Source of the DNA: Brenneria goodwinii
GTDB taxonomy: Bacteria > Pseudomonadota > Gammaproteobacteria > Enterobacterales > Enterobacteriaceae
Length of the DNA: 64,000 nt
Direction of reading: 5' to 3'
NCBI RefSeq assembly: GCF_002291445.1
Contig: NZ_CP014137.1
Span: 1,302,001-1,366,000 of the forward strand
Shown: positions 17,786 to 26,270 of the stretch, piece by piece
Layout of the letters: every line of letters begins with the position of its first letter
Position numbering within the stretch: position 1 is the first letter of the stretch
The notes under the pieces: generated by a model
Told to the model about the DNA's origin: nothing
The model's database searches: none
What the model saw: only the letters and a program-made list of their open reading frames with translations
Made by a program: the position numbers and the translations under genes

Positions 17786-17815
17786 ACCCCACCCCACCCC
17801 ACCCCACCCCACCCC
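17786..17815. repeat. ACCCC pentanucleotide tandem repeat (6 units)
   Basis: Six perfect ACCCC units lie in the left arm of repeat R1. The equivalent place in the intact repeat near 30551 has only two ACCCC-like units, so this is a local expansion and a likely variable-number tract. Confidence 0.85.
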
Positions 17816-17885
17816 AACCCAATCCTCCCTTCGCAGGAGAAGGAGAAAATCCGGCGTTTTAATGTGTTGCTCCTTCTCCTGACAA

Positions 17886-18216
17886 CTGTCTCTTATACAC
17901 AAATGTAGGGGCTATAAGGGGGGGTGCCGTTATCCGGCGTAAGAAATTATGCTGAGGAGATAGCAGGCTTAGGATGAGCCGCATGGACGCGGCGAAAGCT
18001 TGCGCCACGTATGGAACGTGTCGCAAGCGGTCCGTTAAGCCTGATACCGACGAAGGCATCGCGTAGCGACATAATTTAGCCGCAAGCCGGGGTTCACAGG
18101 GGGCTGGCGTTTGGGCCCCCTGTGTCGGGCGCGTGCGACGAGGCAGCATGAAAATAGCGGCATTGTGGCGCACGAAACTATCTCCAAGTTCGCATAAAAA
18201 TGTGACTAAGAGACAA
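17886..18216 (+). mobile_element. MITE-like non-coding element, copy A (Tn5/IS50-like ends)
   Basis: The element is 331 bp. Its left end is CTGTCTCTTATACACA, matching the first 16 bases of the Tn5 mosaic end as I recall it; its right end read inward is TTGTCTCTTAGTCACA. It is flanked by direct CTGACAA copies. The second copy at 27913-28245 is inverted, has the same outer 70-80 bp and right third, and a diverged middle. There is no transposase; the 104-codon minus frame that starts at 18173 is broken by a stop in the other copy. It is probably mobilised in trans by an IS4-family (IS50 group) transposase. Confidence 0.8.
17944..18123 (+). other. Structured core of element copy A (nested hairpins)
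   Basis: AAATTATG (17944-17951) pairs with CATAATTT (18070-18077). Inside, CAGGCTTA (17964-17971) pairs with TAAGCCTG (18036-18043) and encloses two hairpins: GCCGC/GCGGC (17978-17993), and GCTTGCG/CGCAAGC plus CACG/CGTG (17998-18028). A separate hairpin ACAGGGGGC/GCCCCCTGT lies at 18096-18123. Copy B keeps every one of these stems with different bases on both sides, which is the pattern expected if the fold is maintained. Confidence 0.65.
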
Positions 18217-18278
18217 CTGACAAGGAGGAGGCTGAGTGGGGGTAATTAACAGCCACGTTTCAAACGTTGTCATCAAAC

Positions 18279-18443
18279 GCGTTAATAGAAAACTTATATA
18301 ATGGATGGATGGAAAATATATTTTCCCTTAAATAACCCGTTAGATAAATAATCGATATGTTTATCAATAACTGATGTTTCATACTGCCGGTTGATAGAGG
18401 CTAGGATGCATTAATATTATTATCTCTATTCCAGGGTGCATTT
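18279..18443. other. Probable promoter region of the isethionate operon
   Basis: AT-rich sequence between the repeat block and the SsuA-like gene. No recognised operator could be assigned by eye. Confidence 0.35.
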
Positions 18444-19382
18444 ATGACAGGTTTCTTCCGTTATAGCCTTATTTTTATCGTTTCTATGGCGTTTTCCGCC
18501 GCCGCCTGGTCAGAAGACGTTTTACGCATTGGCTATCAGAAATCCGCCACCACGCTGGTGTTGCTGAAGGGAGAAGGTTCGCTGGAAAACCGCTTGCGTG
18601 CGCAGGGGGTCACGGTGAAGTGGACGGAGTTTCCCGGCGGCCCGCAATTGCTCGAAGGATTAAATGTCGGCGCCATCGATTTCGGCTTTACCGGCGAAAC
18701 GCCGCCGGTATTCGCGCAGGCGGCCGGGGCCAGTCTGGTTTATGTCGCCAACGAACCGGCTTCGCCAACGGCGGAGGCGATTCTGGTGCCTGAAAACTCA
18801 GCGTTGCGGTCGGTGGCGGATCTAAAAGGGAAAAAAGTGGCGTTGAATAAAGGCTCTAACGTTCACTATTTGTTGGTTCGCGCGTTATATGAAGCCGGGT
18901 TGAAATACAGTGACATTACCCCGGTGTATTTGCCGCCGGCGGACGCCCGCGCGGCATTTGAAAACGGCAGCGTCGATGCCTGGGTTATCTGGGATCCTTT
19001 CAGCGCCGCCGCGGAAAAACAGATCCATGCCCGTGTTCTGCGAGACGGCCGCGGCATCGTTGATAATTATCAGTTTTATCTGGCTACCCGTGATTTTGCC
19101 GCTAAACACCCGCAGGTCATCACCGCGCTGATCGAAGAAATCCGCCTTATCGGCAAGAAAGCCACTCAAGATCCGCAGGCGGTTACCCGTCAGGTCGCGC
19201 CGCTGCTGGGGCTGCCTGAGGATATTACCCAGGTTGCCGTCGAGCGGCAGGGCTATGACGCGCGGTTTATTTCGCCTGAGGTGATTGCCGGCCAGCAGCG
19301 TATTGCCGATACCTTCACTGACTTGAAGCTGATTCCGCAAAAGCTGGATATCAGGCAGGCGGTGTGGGCGCAACCTCAGTAA
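18444..19382 (+). CDS. Sulfonate ABC transporter periplasmic binding protein (SsuA-like)
   Basis: Binding protein of 312 residues with a signal peptide (MTGFFRYSLIFIVSMAFSAA, mature start near SEDVLRIGYQK). Family motifs include FPGGPQLLEGLNVGAIDFGFTGETPP and VDAWVIWDPF. Overall it is close to SsuA of E. coli in length and layout. It opens the rightward operon SsuA-SsuC-SsuB-IslA-IslB, so isethionate is the most probable ligand; taurine or other alkanesulfonates are alternatives. A ribosome site is weak but CCAGGGTGC lies just upstream. Confidence 0.9.
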   Translation: MTGFFRYSLIFIVSMAFSAAAWSEDVLRIGYQKSATTLVLLKGEGSLENRLRAQGVTVKWTEFPGGPQLLEGLNVGAIDFGFTGETPPVFAQAAGASLVYVANEPASPTAEAILVPENSALRSVADLKGKKVALNKGSNVHYLLVRALYEAGLKYSDITPVYLPPADARAAFENGSVDAWVIWDPFSAAAEKQIHARVLRDGRGIVDNYQFYLATRDFAAKHPQVITALIEEIRLIGKKATQDPQAVTRQVAPLLGLPEDITQVAVERQGYDARFISPEVIAGQQRIADTFTDLKLIPQKLDIRQAVWAQPQ

Positions 19383-19431
19383 TCCATCACTCAATACTCT
19401 GTCGACAGAGTTTCATCATGGAGTACGCGCG

Positions 19432-20223
19432 ATGAACATCGTGATTAAACAGACGCTGACCCGGCTGACCCCCTGGTTGATACCGACGCTGCTGATTATC
19501 GCCTGGCAAGGCGCGGTGACGACGGGCTGGTTGTCTACCCGTATCCTGCCGGCGCCGGGCGCGGTGCTTAAGGCCGGCTGGACGCTGGCCTACAGCGGCG
19601 AATTATGGCAACACCTGGCGATCAGCAGTTGGCGGGCGGCGGTTGGCTTTGGCATCGGCGGCGGCATTGGTTTATTGCTGGGATTGATTACCGGGCTATC
19701 GCGCTTCGGCGCGCTGCTGATTGACAGTACGGTGCAGATGGTGCGCAACGTTCCGCATCTGGCCTTGATCCCGCTGGTTATTCTGTGGTTCGGGATTGAT
19801 GAGTCGGCCAAGATTTTTCTGGTGGCGCTGGGCACCTTTTTCCCTATCTATCTGAATACCTATCACGGGGTGCGCCACGTCGATGCCGGGCTGGTGGAAA
19901 TGGCGCGAAATTACGGGCTGTCCGGCTTTGCGCTGTTTCGTCAGGTTATCCTTCCCGGCGCATTGCCTTCCATTCTGGTTGGCGTGCGTTTTGCGCTTGG
20001 CCTGATGTGGCTGACGCTGATTGTGGCGGAAACCATTTCCGCCAGCGCCGGGATCGGCTATCTGGCGATGAATGCCCGTGAGTTTCTGCAAACCGATGTC
20101 GTGGTGATGGCCATCATCCTGTATGCCGTGCTGGGCAAATTGGCGGATATCGCCGCCCGTCAGTTAGAACGAAGCTGGCTGCGTTGGCATCCTTCCTATC
20201 AACCAACCGGAGGTGAAGCATGA
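19432..20223 (+). CDS. Sulfonate ABC transporter permease (SsuC-like)
   Basis: Inner-membrane permease of 263 residues with about six membrane helices. The coupling loop reads VEMARNYGLSGFALFRQVILPGALP, the EAA motif of the SsuC/TauC group, and the C-terminal part contains ETISASAGIGYLAMNAREF, typical of SsuC. Its stop overlaps the ATPase start by 4 bp (ATGA). With the ATPase it should import the sulfonate bound by the upstream receptor, and perhaps that bound by the receptor at 16561-17565. Confidence 0.92.
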   Translation: MNIVIKQTLTRLTPWLIPTLLIIAWQGAVTTGWLSTRILPAPGAVLKAGWTLAYSGELWQHLAISSWRAAVGFGIGGGIGLLLGLITGLSRFGALLIDSTVQMVRNVPHLALIPLVILWFGIDESAKIFLVALGTFFPIYLNTYHGVRHVDAGLVEMARNYGLSGFALFRQVILPGALPSILVGVRFALGLMWLTLIVAETISASAGIGYLAMNAREFLQTDVVVMAIILYAVLGKLADIAARQLERSWLRWHPSYQPTGGEA

Positions 20224-21020
20224 GCGCCCGTATCTATTCGGTTAATCAGGGCATTTCGCTGGTCACGCAGCAGCTTGATAAACATTTTAATCAGCGTTCG
20301 GTATTGCATAATCTGGATTTGCAGATCCCCGCCGGACAGTTTGTCGCGGTGGTCGGACGCAGCGGCTGCGGCAAGAGCACCTTGCTGCGTCTGTTTGCCG
20401 GACTTGACAAGCCCAATGCCGGCCGGCTGCTGTCGGGAAATCAGCCGCTGCATCAATTTCAGCAGGATATTCGTCTGATGTTTCAGGATGCCAGACTGCT
20501 TCCCTGGAAAAAAGTGATTGAAAATGTCGGTATCGGCCTGAAGGGAGACTGGCGGCCCAAAGCGCGGGAAGCGTTGGAAGAGGTGGGGCTTGCCGGCCGG
20601 GAAAACGACTGGCCGGCGGCGTTGTCCGGCGGGCAAAAGCAGCGCGTGGCGTTAGCCAGAGCGCTGATCCATCGCCCGCGTCTGTTGCTGCTTGATGAAC
20701 CGCTCGGCGCATTGGATGCGCTGACCCGTATTGAAATGCAGCAGCTCATTGAACGTTTATGGCTGGAGCAGGGCTTTACCGTATTGCTGGTGACGCACGA
20801 TGTCAGTGAAGCCGTCAGCATTGCCGACCGGGTGATCCTGATCGAGCAGGGCTCCATCGGCCTGGATTTGACGATCGATCTGCCTCGTCCGCGGCAGCGG
20901 GGTTTGCCCCGTCTGGCGGCGCTGGAACAGGAAGTGCTGGAGCATATTTTTAATCGGCATGAGGCGCGTTCCGTGGAAAGCGCGAAGTTAGCGCGCCAGC
21001 AGGTTAACGCGCGCGCGTAA
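20220..21020 (+). CDS. Sulfonate ABC transporter ATP-binding protein (SsuB-like)
   Basis: ATPase of 266 residues. Walker A is GRSGCGKST, the signature is LSGGQKQRVALARAL, Walker B is LLLLDEPLGALD and the switch His is in LLVTHDVSEA. The C-terminal tail is short, as in SsuB and TauB. It overlaps the permease gene by 4 bp and lies 15 bp before the glycyl radical enzyme gene, so uptake and lysis are cotranscribed. Confidence 0.92.
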   Translation: MSARIYSVNQGISLVTQQLDKHFNQRSVLHNLDLQIPAGQFVAVVGRSGCGKSTLLRLFAGLDKPNAGRLLSGNQPLHQFQQDIRLMFQDARLLPWKKVIENVGIGLKGDWRPKAREALEEVGLAGRENDWPAALSGGQKQRVALARALIHRPRLLLLDEPLGALDALTRIEMQQLIERLWLEQGFTVLLVTHDVSEAVSIADRVILIEQGSIGLDLTIDLPRPRQRGLPRLAALEQEVLEHIFNRHEARSVESAKLARQQVNARA

Positions 21021-21035
21021 AACGGGGACCGTCTA

Positions 21036-23513
21036 ATGAGTCAGGAAACACCGGTACTGAGTCCGCAGGAATCGCGTCTTCTGCAATCCAGTGCCGAGCG
21101 GCAAGTTCGGCAGAGCAGAACCGATAAGATATTGGCTGAAATCCAGCAGGGGAAACCCGTCATTGACGTGGAGCGCGCCCGCTATTTCACCGAGTCGATG
21201 CGCGTAACGGAAGGCCAGTTACCGATCCTGCGCTGGTCGAAGGCGATGTATCACATTGCGCAGAACATCACGGTATATATTGACGATGAGCAGTTAATCG
21301 TCGGCCGGGCCGGTAAGCCGGGGCGCTATGGCATTCTCTATCCCGAACTGGATGGCGATTTTCTTGATGCCGCTATCAGCCAGCTTCCATCCCGGCTGGA
21401 ATCGCCGTTTACCATTGATGAGCAGGACAGCGCGATTATTCGTGAAGAGATTTCTCCTTACTGGCAAGGCAAAACCTATCATGAGCATTTATCGCAGGCG
21501 TTGCCGGAAGAGACGTTGCGCCTGACTTACGATCCCAAGGACCGGCAGACCTCCCGCTTTATCGTCAACGAAACCTCTTCTTTTCGCTCATCCATTCAAT
21601 GGGTGCATGATTATGAAAAGGTATTGCAGCGGGGGTTTAAAGGCATTCGCCAGGATGCCGAGCAGCGTCTGGCGCAGCTGGATCCGTTTAATCCGCTGGA
21701 TAGCGTGGAGAAAGCGCCGTTCTTACAGGCGATTATCATCGCCGCCGACGCGATTGTGCTATGGGCGCAACGTCACGCGCGGCTTGCCGGAGAATTAGCG
21801 GCGAAAGAAAGCAACCCCCGGCGGCGCCAGGAATTATTGGACATCGCCGACCGCTGCGAGCGGGTGCCGGAACACCCGGCGCGGGATTTCCGCGATGCCC
21901 TTCAGTCGCAGTGGTTTACCCAGCTCTTTTCCCGTCTGGAACAGAAAACCGGCACCATTATCTCCAATGGCCGGATGGATCAGTACCTTTTCCCTTACTA
22001 TCAGCGGGATATCGAGCGGGGAGTCCTGGACGATGAGCAGGCGCTGGAATGGCTGTCCTGCATGTGGGTGTCGATGGCGCAGTTTGTCGATCTGTATATC
22101 TCGCCGACCGGGGGCGCGTTTAATGAAGGCTATGCGCACTGGGAGGCGGTGACCATCGGCGGGCAGACGCCGGAAGGTATGGATGCCACCAACGTGTTGT
22201 CGCACCTGTTTTTACGTTCTAAACGCGAGTTTCCCCTGCATTATCCCGATCTGGCCGCCCGGATTCACAACCGCACCCCCGCGGGTTTTCTTTACGCTAT
22301 CGCGGAGACGATCAAGGAAGGCACCGGCTTTCCCAAATTGATTAATGATGAGGAAGTCGTTCCTTTGCTGCTATCCAAAGGGGCCGAGTTTTCTCAGGCT
22401 TATGACTATGCGGTTTCCGGCTGCGCCGAATGCCGGATGCCGAACCGCGATACTTATACCAGCCCCTGCGCCTATATCAATTTTCCGGCGGCGCTGGAAA
22501 TGACGCTCTATAACGGACGGATGAAACGCTATGGCGCGGAGCTGCTGGGGCTGGAAACCGGCGATCCGCTGAATTTCGCCTCATGGGACGATTTTTGGCA
22601 GGCTTACCTCCGGCAGCATATCAATTTTCTGCGTCACGCCTTTATCCAGCAGAAGATCATCATTGATTTGCGGGCGCGGCATTTCGCCTGGCCGCTGGGT
22701 TCGGCGCTGCATGATTTAGCCATGGCGGCCTGCAAGGATATCCATCAGCCGGTGATTGAAGGCGGGATTGATTTAGGCTACTTCGAATTTATGGGCTACG
22801 GCACGGTGATTGATTCGCTGGCGGCGATTAAAAAGCTGGTTTACGAAGAGCGGCGCATCTCCATATCGCAACTGCTGGAGGCGCTGGAAAACAATTTTGA
22901 ACATCATCAGGTGCTGCGCGCGCTGCTGATGAACGCGCCCAAATACGGCAACAACGATCCTTATGCCGATAATATCGGCAAAGCGCTGGATAAAGCGTGC
23001 CTGGAATTTACCCGTAAATATTCACAAACGCTTGGCGTGCATCTGGATCTTCGGCTGGTGCCTTTCACCTCCCATGTGCCGTTCGGCAAGGTGGTGCATG
23101 CCACGCCAAACGGCCGTAAAGCCTGGATGCCGCTGTCGGATGGCTCATCGGCCTCTCAGGGATGTGATAGCAAAGGACCGACGGCGGTGCTGCTGTCGAA
23201 TTATCAGACCAAGAACTATCAATTCCGTGAGCGGGCGGCGCGATTGCTGAATATTAAATTCACGCCGTCCATCGTGGCGGGTGAGACGGGAACCCGCAAA
23301 TTGTGCGATTTGATCAGAGCCTGGTGCGATCTGAAATTGTGGCATGTGCAGTTTAACGTCATTAACCGGGAAACGTTGCTGGCGGCCAAGGCCGATCCTG
23401 AACGTTACCGGGGGCTGATTGTGCGCATCGCCGGCTACAGCGCCTATTTCACCGATTTGTCGCCGGATTTACAGGACGATCTGATTGCCCGTACCGGGCA
23501 TGAAATGTTCTAG
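21036..23513 (+). CDS. islA: Isethionate sulfite-lyase, glycyl radical enzyme
   Basis: Cytoplasmic, oxygen-sensitive enzyme of 825 residues that cleaves isethionate (2-hydroxyethanesulfonate) to acetaldehyde and sulfite. The residues reported for the Desulfovibrio enzyme, recalled from the published structure, all recur here at a constant offset of -5: Arg184 and Gln188, Trp369, thiyl Cys463 with Glu465 in SGCAECR, Arg673 and Phe677 for the sulfonate, and the radical Gly800 in RIAGYSAYF. This set separates it from choline lyase, glycerol/propanediol dehydratase and formate lyase. GGGGA precedes the ATG. The activase gene follows after 3 bp. Expression should be useful only without oxygen. Confidence 0.93.
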   Translation: MSQETPVLSPQESRLLQSSAERQVRQSRTDKILAEIQQGKPVIDVERARYFTESMRVTEGQLPILRWSKAMYHIAQNITVYIDDEQLIVGRAGKPGRYGILYPELDGDFLDAAISQLPSRLESPFTIDEQDSAIIREEISPYWQGKTYHEHLSQALPEETLRLTYDPKDRQTSRFIVNETSSFRSSIQWVHDYEKVLQRGFKGIRQDAEQRLAQLDPFNPLDSVEKAPFLQAIIIAADAIVLWAQRHARLAGELAAKESNPRRRQELLDIADRCERVPEHPARDFRDALQSQWFTQLFSRLEQKTGTIISNGRMDQYLFPYYQRDIERGVLDDEQALEWLSCMWVSMAQFVDLYISPTGGAFNEGYAHWEAVTIGGQTPEGMDATNVLSHLFLRSKREFPLHYPDLAARIHNRTPAGFLYAIAETIKEGTGFPKLINDEEVVPLLLSKGAEFSQAYDYAVSGCAECRMPNRDTYTSPCAYINFPAALEMTLYNGRMKRYGAELLGLETGDPLNFASWDDFWQAYLRQHINFLRHAFIQQKIIIDLRARHFAWPLGSALHDLAMAACKDIHQPVIEGGIDLGYFEFMGYGTVIDSLAAIKKLVYEERRISISQLLEALENNFEHHQVLRALLMNAPKYGNNDPYADNIGKALDKACLEFTRKYSQTLGVHLDLRLVPFTSHVPFGKVVHATPNGRKAWMPLSDGSSASQGCDSKGPTAVLLSNYQTKNYQFRERAARLLNIKFTPSIVAGETGTRKLCDLIRAWCDLKLWHVQFNVINRETLLAAKADPERYRGLIVRIAGYSAYFTDLSPDLQDDLIARTGHEMF

Positions 23514-23516
23514 ACG

Positions 23517-24530
23517 GTGCCGCCATTGACAGAGACTCCGCCGCTTGACCGCCGTTTTCCGCGTTCGATTACGGTAAACAACGCCATGCCGCCGCTTACG
23601 GGCTGGGTGTTTAATACCCAGCGTTACTCTCTGCATGATGGCGCGGGGATCCGTACGGTGGTGTTCTTGAAAGGCTGCCCGCTGCGCTGCGCGTGGTGCA
23701 GTAATCCCGAGTCTCAGCATGGCAAGCCGGAAATCGCCGTTGATGCCGGCAAATGCCTGGGAAACACGGCCTGCGGGTTGTGCCAACCGCAATGTCCGGC
23801 GGCGGCGCTTGGCTATGCGCCGTCGGGAGCGATCCATATTGACCGCGGCCGCTGCCGCCACTGCCTGCAATGCGTTACCCATTGCCCGACGCGGGCTTTG
23901 CACCATTTCGGCGAGCGGATGACGGTGCGTCAGGTACTGGATATTGTGGAATCCGATGCGATTTTTTATCGGCGCTCCGGCGGCGGATTAACGCTGAGCG
24001 GCGGCGAACCCCTGATGCAGGGGACGTTTGCGCTGGCGTTGCTGCAGGAAGCTAAGAAAAGAAATATCGGTACGCTGCTGGAAACCTGCGGCGACGGCAA
24101 CTGGCCGGTCCTGCGCGAGATCGCCGGTTACAGCGATGCCATTTACTTTGATGTTAAAAGCCTTGACGATGAATTGCACCGCCACTTTACCCTGCGCGGC
24201 AATCGCCGCATCCTGAATAACTTATTGCGTTTGCGCCGCACGTTTCCCAATTTGCCCATTCATGTGCGAACCCCCCTTATTCCGGGGTTCAACGCCACAA
24301 AGAATGCGATCAATTCGATCGTCGACTTTGTCCTTGCGCTGCCGCGGGTCAGCTACGAAATTCTGCCCTATCACCGGTTAGGCAGCGACAAATACCGGCT
24401 GCTGGGGCGGGAATATTTCCCGGACGAGCAGCAACTTCAGAATGACGCCGCGGCCGGTATTATTCAGCAGGCGAAAGTCCGCTGTGGTAAACGCTATGGC
24501 GCGCCGGTGAATAACGAGCTTTCTGTTTAA
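23517..24530 (+). CDS. islB: Glycyl radical enzyme activating enzyme (radical SAM)
   Basis: Radical SAM activase of 337 residues that installs the glycyl radical on the lyase. The SAM [4Fe-4S] motif is CxxxCxxC at residues 54, 58 and 61 (CPLRCAWC). A ferredoxin-like insert with two further Cys clusters follows, as in activases of the choline-lyase and propanediol-dehydratase type, and then SGGEPLMQ. The annotated start is a GTG 3 bp after the lyase stop; an ATG at 23586 would remove 23 residues that are not needed for the domain. It is the last gene of the sulfonate operon. Confidence 0.93.
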   Translation: MPPLTETPPLDRRFPRSITVNNAMPPLTGWVFNTQRYSLHDGAGIRTVVFLKGCPLRCAWCSNPESQHGKPEIAVDAGKCLGNTACGLCQPQCPAAALGYAPSGAIHIDRGRCRHCLQCVTHCPTRALHHFGERMTVRQVLDIVESDAIFYRRSGGGLTLSGGEPLMQGTFALALLQEAKKRNIGTLLETCGDGNWPVLREIAGYSDAIYFDVKSLDDELHRHFTLRGNRRILNNLLRLRRTFPNLPIHVRTPLIPGFNATKNAINSIVDFVLALPRVSYEILPYHRLGSDKYRLLGREYFPDEQQLQNDAAAGIIQQAKVRCGKRYGAPVNNELSV

Positions 24531-24617
24531 TCTGCTAGATACCCAATATTGACCCCGCGCCGCGCCATTGAGCCTGTAGGATGCGCTTATTTGAAGCGCG
24601 GTGAGTTTCATCGCTCG

Positions 24618-25196
24618 TCATAGCGGGAGCGATAAGTCGCCGGTTAATACATTGGGCAGGGCGCGCAGCACGAGGGAGGGAACCAGCAGTTTGACCTCGC
24701 GGGTTCCTCCGCCCATGATGAGGACGGGCTGGTGTAAAACGGCATTATCAATCAGCACCGGCCAGGTGTCGGGCAGGCCGAAAACCGTCATTCCGCCGGG
24801 AATCATCCCGGTGAGCGCCGTGGATTTCTCCATGCGGGCAAAGGAGATGCGCTGCGCCGCGAGCAATTGCTTTACGGCGCCGTTGACGTCGAGGCGCCGG
24901 GCGCCCGTGCAGACGGCGGCGGCATAGGCTTCAACCCCCTGTTTTTTAAATTTCAGTATCAGCGTGTTGGCGCAGATTTCCAACGGATAACCATAACGTT
25001 TGCTGAACACGCTGGTATCGGATGCCTCACCGTCGACGGTAAAAGCCTTGAGCGATAAAGGGGCGATCTGTTGCAGTACATGCGCGGGGATCTGCGCATC
25101 AAGTTGTTGGGGATCGCGTAATTTATCATGGTGGGACAGCGCCGTTAGTTTTACTGCTCCGTAGCCGCTTTGCGTCATCGTTGAATCCTTTTGCAT
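24618..25196 (-). CDS. YbaK/EbsC-type aminoacyl-tRNA deacylase domain protein
   Basis: Protein of 192 residues with a YbaK/ProX editing domain: the ICANTLILK strand, CTGARRLDVNGAVK and the GMIPGGMTVFGLP segment are recognisable. The family hydrolyses mischarged tRNA, mostly Cys-tRNA(Pro), and acts free in the cytoplasm. The gene begins 3 bp after the stop of the MetX-like gene, so it is cotranscribed with the sulfhydrylation genes. A Met at residue 7 is an alternative start. Its place suggests protection against mischarging by homocysteine or a similar sulfur amino acid when direct sulfhydrylation runs, which is inference. Confidence 0.75.
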   Translation of the reverse strand: MQKDSTMTQSGYGAVKLTALSHHDKLRDPQQLDAQIPAHVLQQIAPLSLKAFTVDGEASDTSVFSKRYGYPLEICANTLILKFKKQGVEAYAAAVCTGARRLDVNGAVKQLLAAQRISFARMEKSTALTGMIPGGMTVFGLPDTWPVLIDNAVLHQPVLIMGGGTREVKLLVPSLVLRALPNVLTGDLSLPL

Positions 25197-25199
25197 CAG

Positions 25200-26264
25200 T
25201 TAATATTGCCCGGCATGGCGTACTTTTTCCGGCTTGATTTTTTTCTCATATAAAAACTGAGAAAGATGTTTTTCCAGCGTTGGCGTTTCGGTCAGAAAAC
25301 CATCATGTCCGTAGAGTGAGTCAATTTCAACGAACTGCGCATTTTTGATATGTTGCGACAGATATCGTTGTTCTCTGACCGGGAAAAGGTGGTCTGAACC
25401 GATCCCGATAACCAGCGTTCTGGCTTCTATTTGTTCCAGCACGATCTCCGTTTTACTTCTCTTTCTGCCGATATTGTGGGTGTCCAGGGCGTTAAGCAAA
25501 TGCCAGTAACAATAGGCGTCGAATCGGCGGATAAATTTTTCGCCTTGATGGCGTTGATAGGCGGCGGCCAGAAAATTATCCAGCTTATGCCGATCGCGTT
25601 CCTGCTGGGTATGAAGGTAGGTGTCAAAGCAGCGGTAGGATAACAGGGCGATACTTCTGGCCGCTTTCAACCCGGCCATACCGCCGTTGGGATCGACGCC
25701 GTCAAAGGTTTTATCGGCCAGCAGGGCCAGCCGCTGGCTTTCGTTGAAGGCAATTGCCCAGGGGGAACTAACGGCATTGGTGGACAAAAGCGCCATTTGC
25801 CGGATACGCCGGGGTTCGTGGATGGCCCATTCCAGCGCCTGCTGGCCCCCCATGGAGCCGCCGATCAATAGAAAAATGCACTCTATGCTCAGATAGTCGG
25901 CGAGCAGGCTGTGTGCGAAAACCATATCCCGAATAGTGATCGGGGGAAAATCATGCAGATAAGGTTGCTTGGTCGACGGGTTGAGACTTTGCGGGCTGGT
26001 GGAACCATAGGGCGAACCGGGCACGTTGGCGCATACGATAAACCAGCGGCTGGGATCAAGGCACTTTCCGGGGCCGACCAATCCAGGCCACCAGACTGTC
26101 ACATCCGAGCTCCCCGTCAGTGCATGACAAATCCATATCACGTTGGATCTGTCCGTATTAAGCGTTCCATAGGTGTGAAAAACGATATCAATCCCCTGGA
26201 GAAACGAGCCGTTCTCCAGGATAAAAGGGGAGTCCGAGTGAAAATGATGGCGCGTCATGGACAT
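25200..26264 (-). CDS. metX: Homoserine O-acetyltransferase (MetX-like)
   Basis: Alpha/beta-hydrolase-fold acyltransferase of 354 residues. The nucleophile elbow is GGSMGGQQALEW, the acid is in GIGSDHLFP and the catalytic His is in YGHDGFL, the MetX order. The oxyanion-side motif reads NVPGSPYGSTSP. It should make O-acetylhomoserine for the sulfhydrylase encoded 6 bp upstream in the operon. Enteric bacteria normally use the unrelated MetA, so this gene is an accessory route and a sign of transfer. A serine-acetylating relative is possible. Confidence 0.88.
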   Translation of the reverse strand: MSMTRHHFHSDSPFILENGSFLQGIDIVFHTYGTLNTDRSNVIWICHALTGSSDVTVWWPGLVGPGKCLDPSRWFIVCANVPGSPYGSTSPQSLNPSTKQPYLHDFPPITIRDMVFAHSLLADYLSIECIFLLIGGSMGGQQALEWAIHEPRRIRQMALLSTNAVSSPWAIAFNESQRLALLADKTFDGVDPNGGMAGLKAARSIALLSYRCFDTYLHTQQERDRHKLDNFLAAAYQRHQGEKFIRRFDAYCYWHLLNALDTHNIGRKRSKTEIVLEQIEARTLVIGIGSDHLFPVREQRYLSQHIKNAQFVEIDSLYGHDGFLTETPTLEKHLSQFLYEKKIKPEKVRHAGQY

Positions 26265-26270
26265 GTCGGG

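Larger units (their letters stand above)
17781..18278. repeat. Host palindromic repeat (copy R1), interrupted by a mobile element
   Basis: The outer sequence matches the intact repeat at 30524-30684: ACCCC-rich left arm, a first GC hairpin with loop TTCGCA, a spacer, and a second hairpin (stem CTCCTTCTCC-type with loop TGACAA) followed by a GGGGGT-rich right arm ending near GTCATCAAAC. The 331 bp element at 17886-18216 sits exactly in the loop of the second hairpin. CTGACAA occurs on both sides of the element (17879-17885 and 18217-18223). Confidence 0.75.

Noticed and set aside
17859..18173. 104-codon minus-strand ORF inside element copy A
   Set aside because: The same frame in copy B meets a stop within about 17 codons (CCG ACA TAG), while the RNA-like stems are conserved, so the sequence is not maintained as protein.
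21036..23513. Choline trimethylamine-lyase or glycerol/propanediol dehydratase
   Set aside because: The sulfonate-binding Arg, Gln, Trp, Arg and Phe set of the isethionate lyase is present at a constant offset, and the neighbours are sulfonate transport genes without microcompartment or diol genes.
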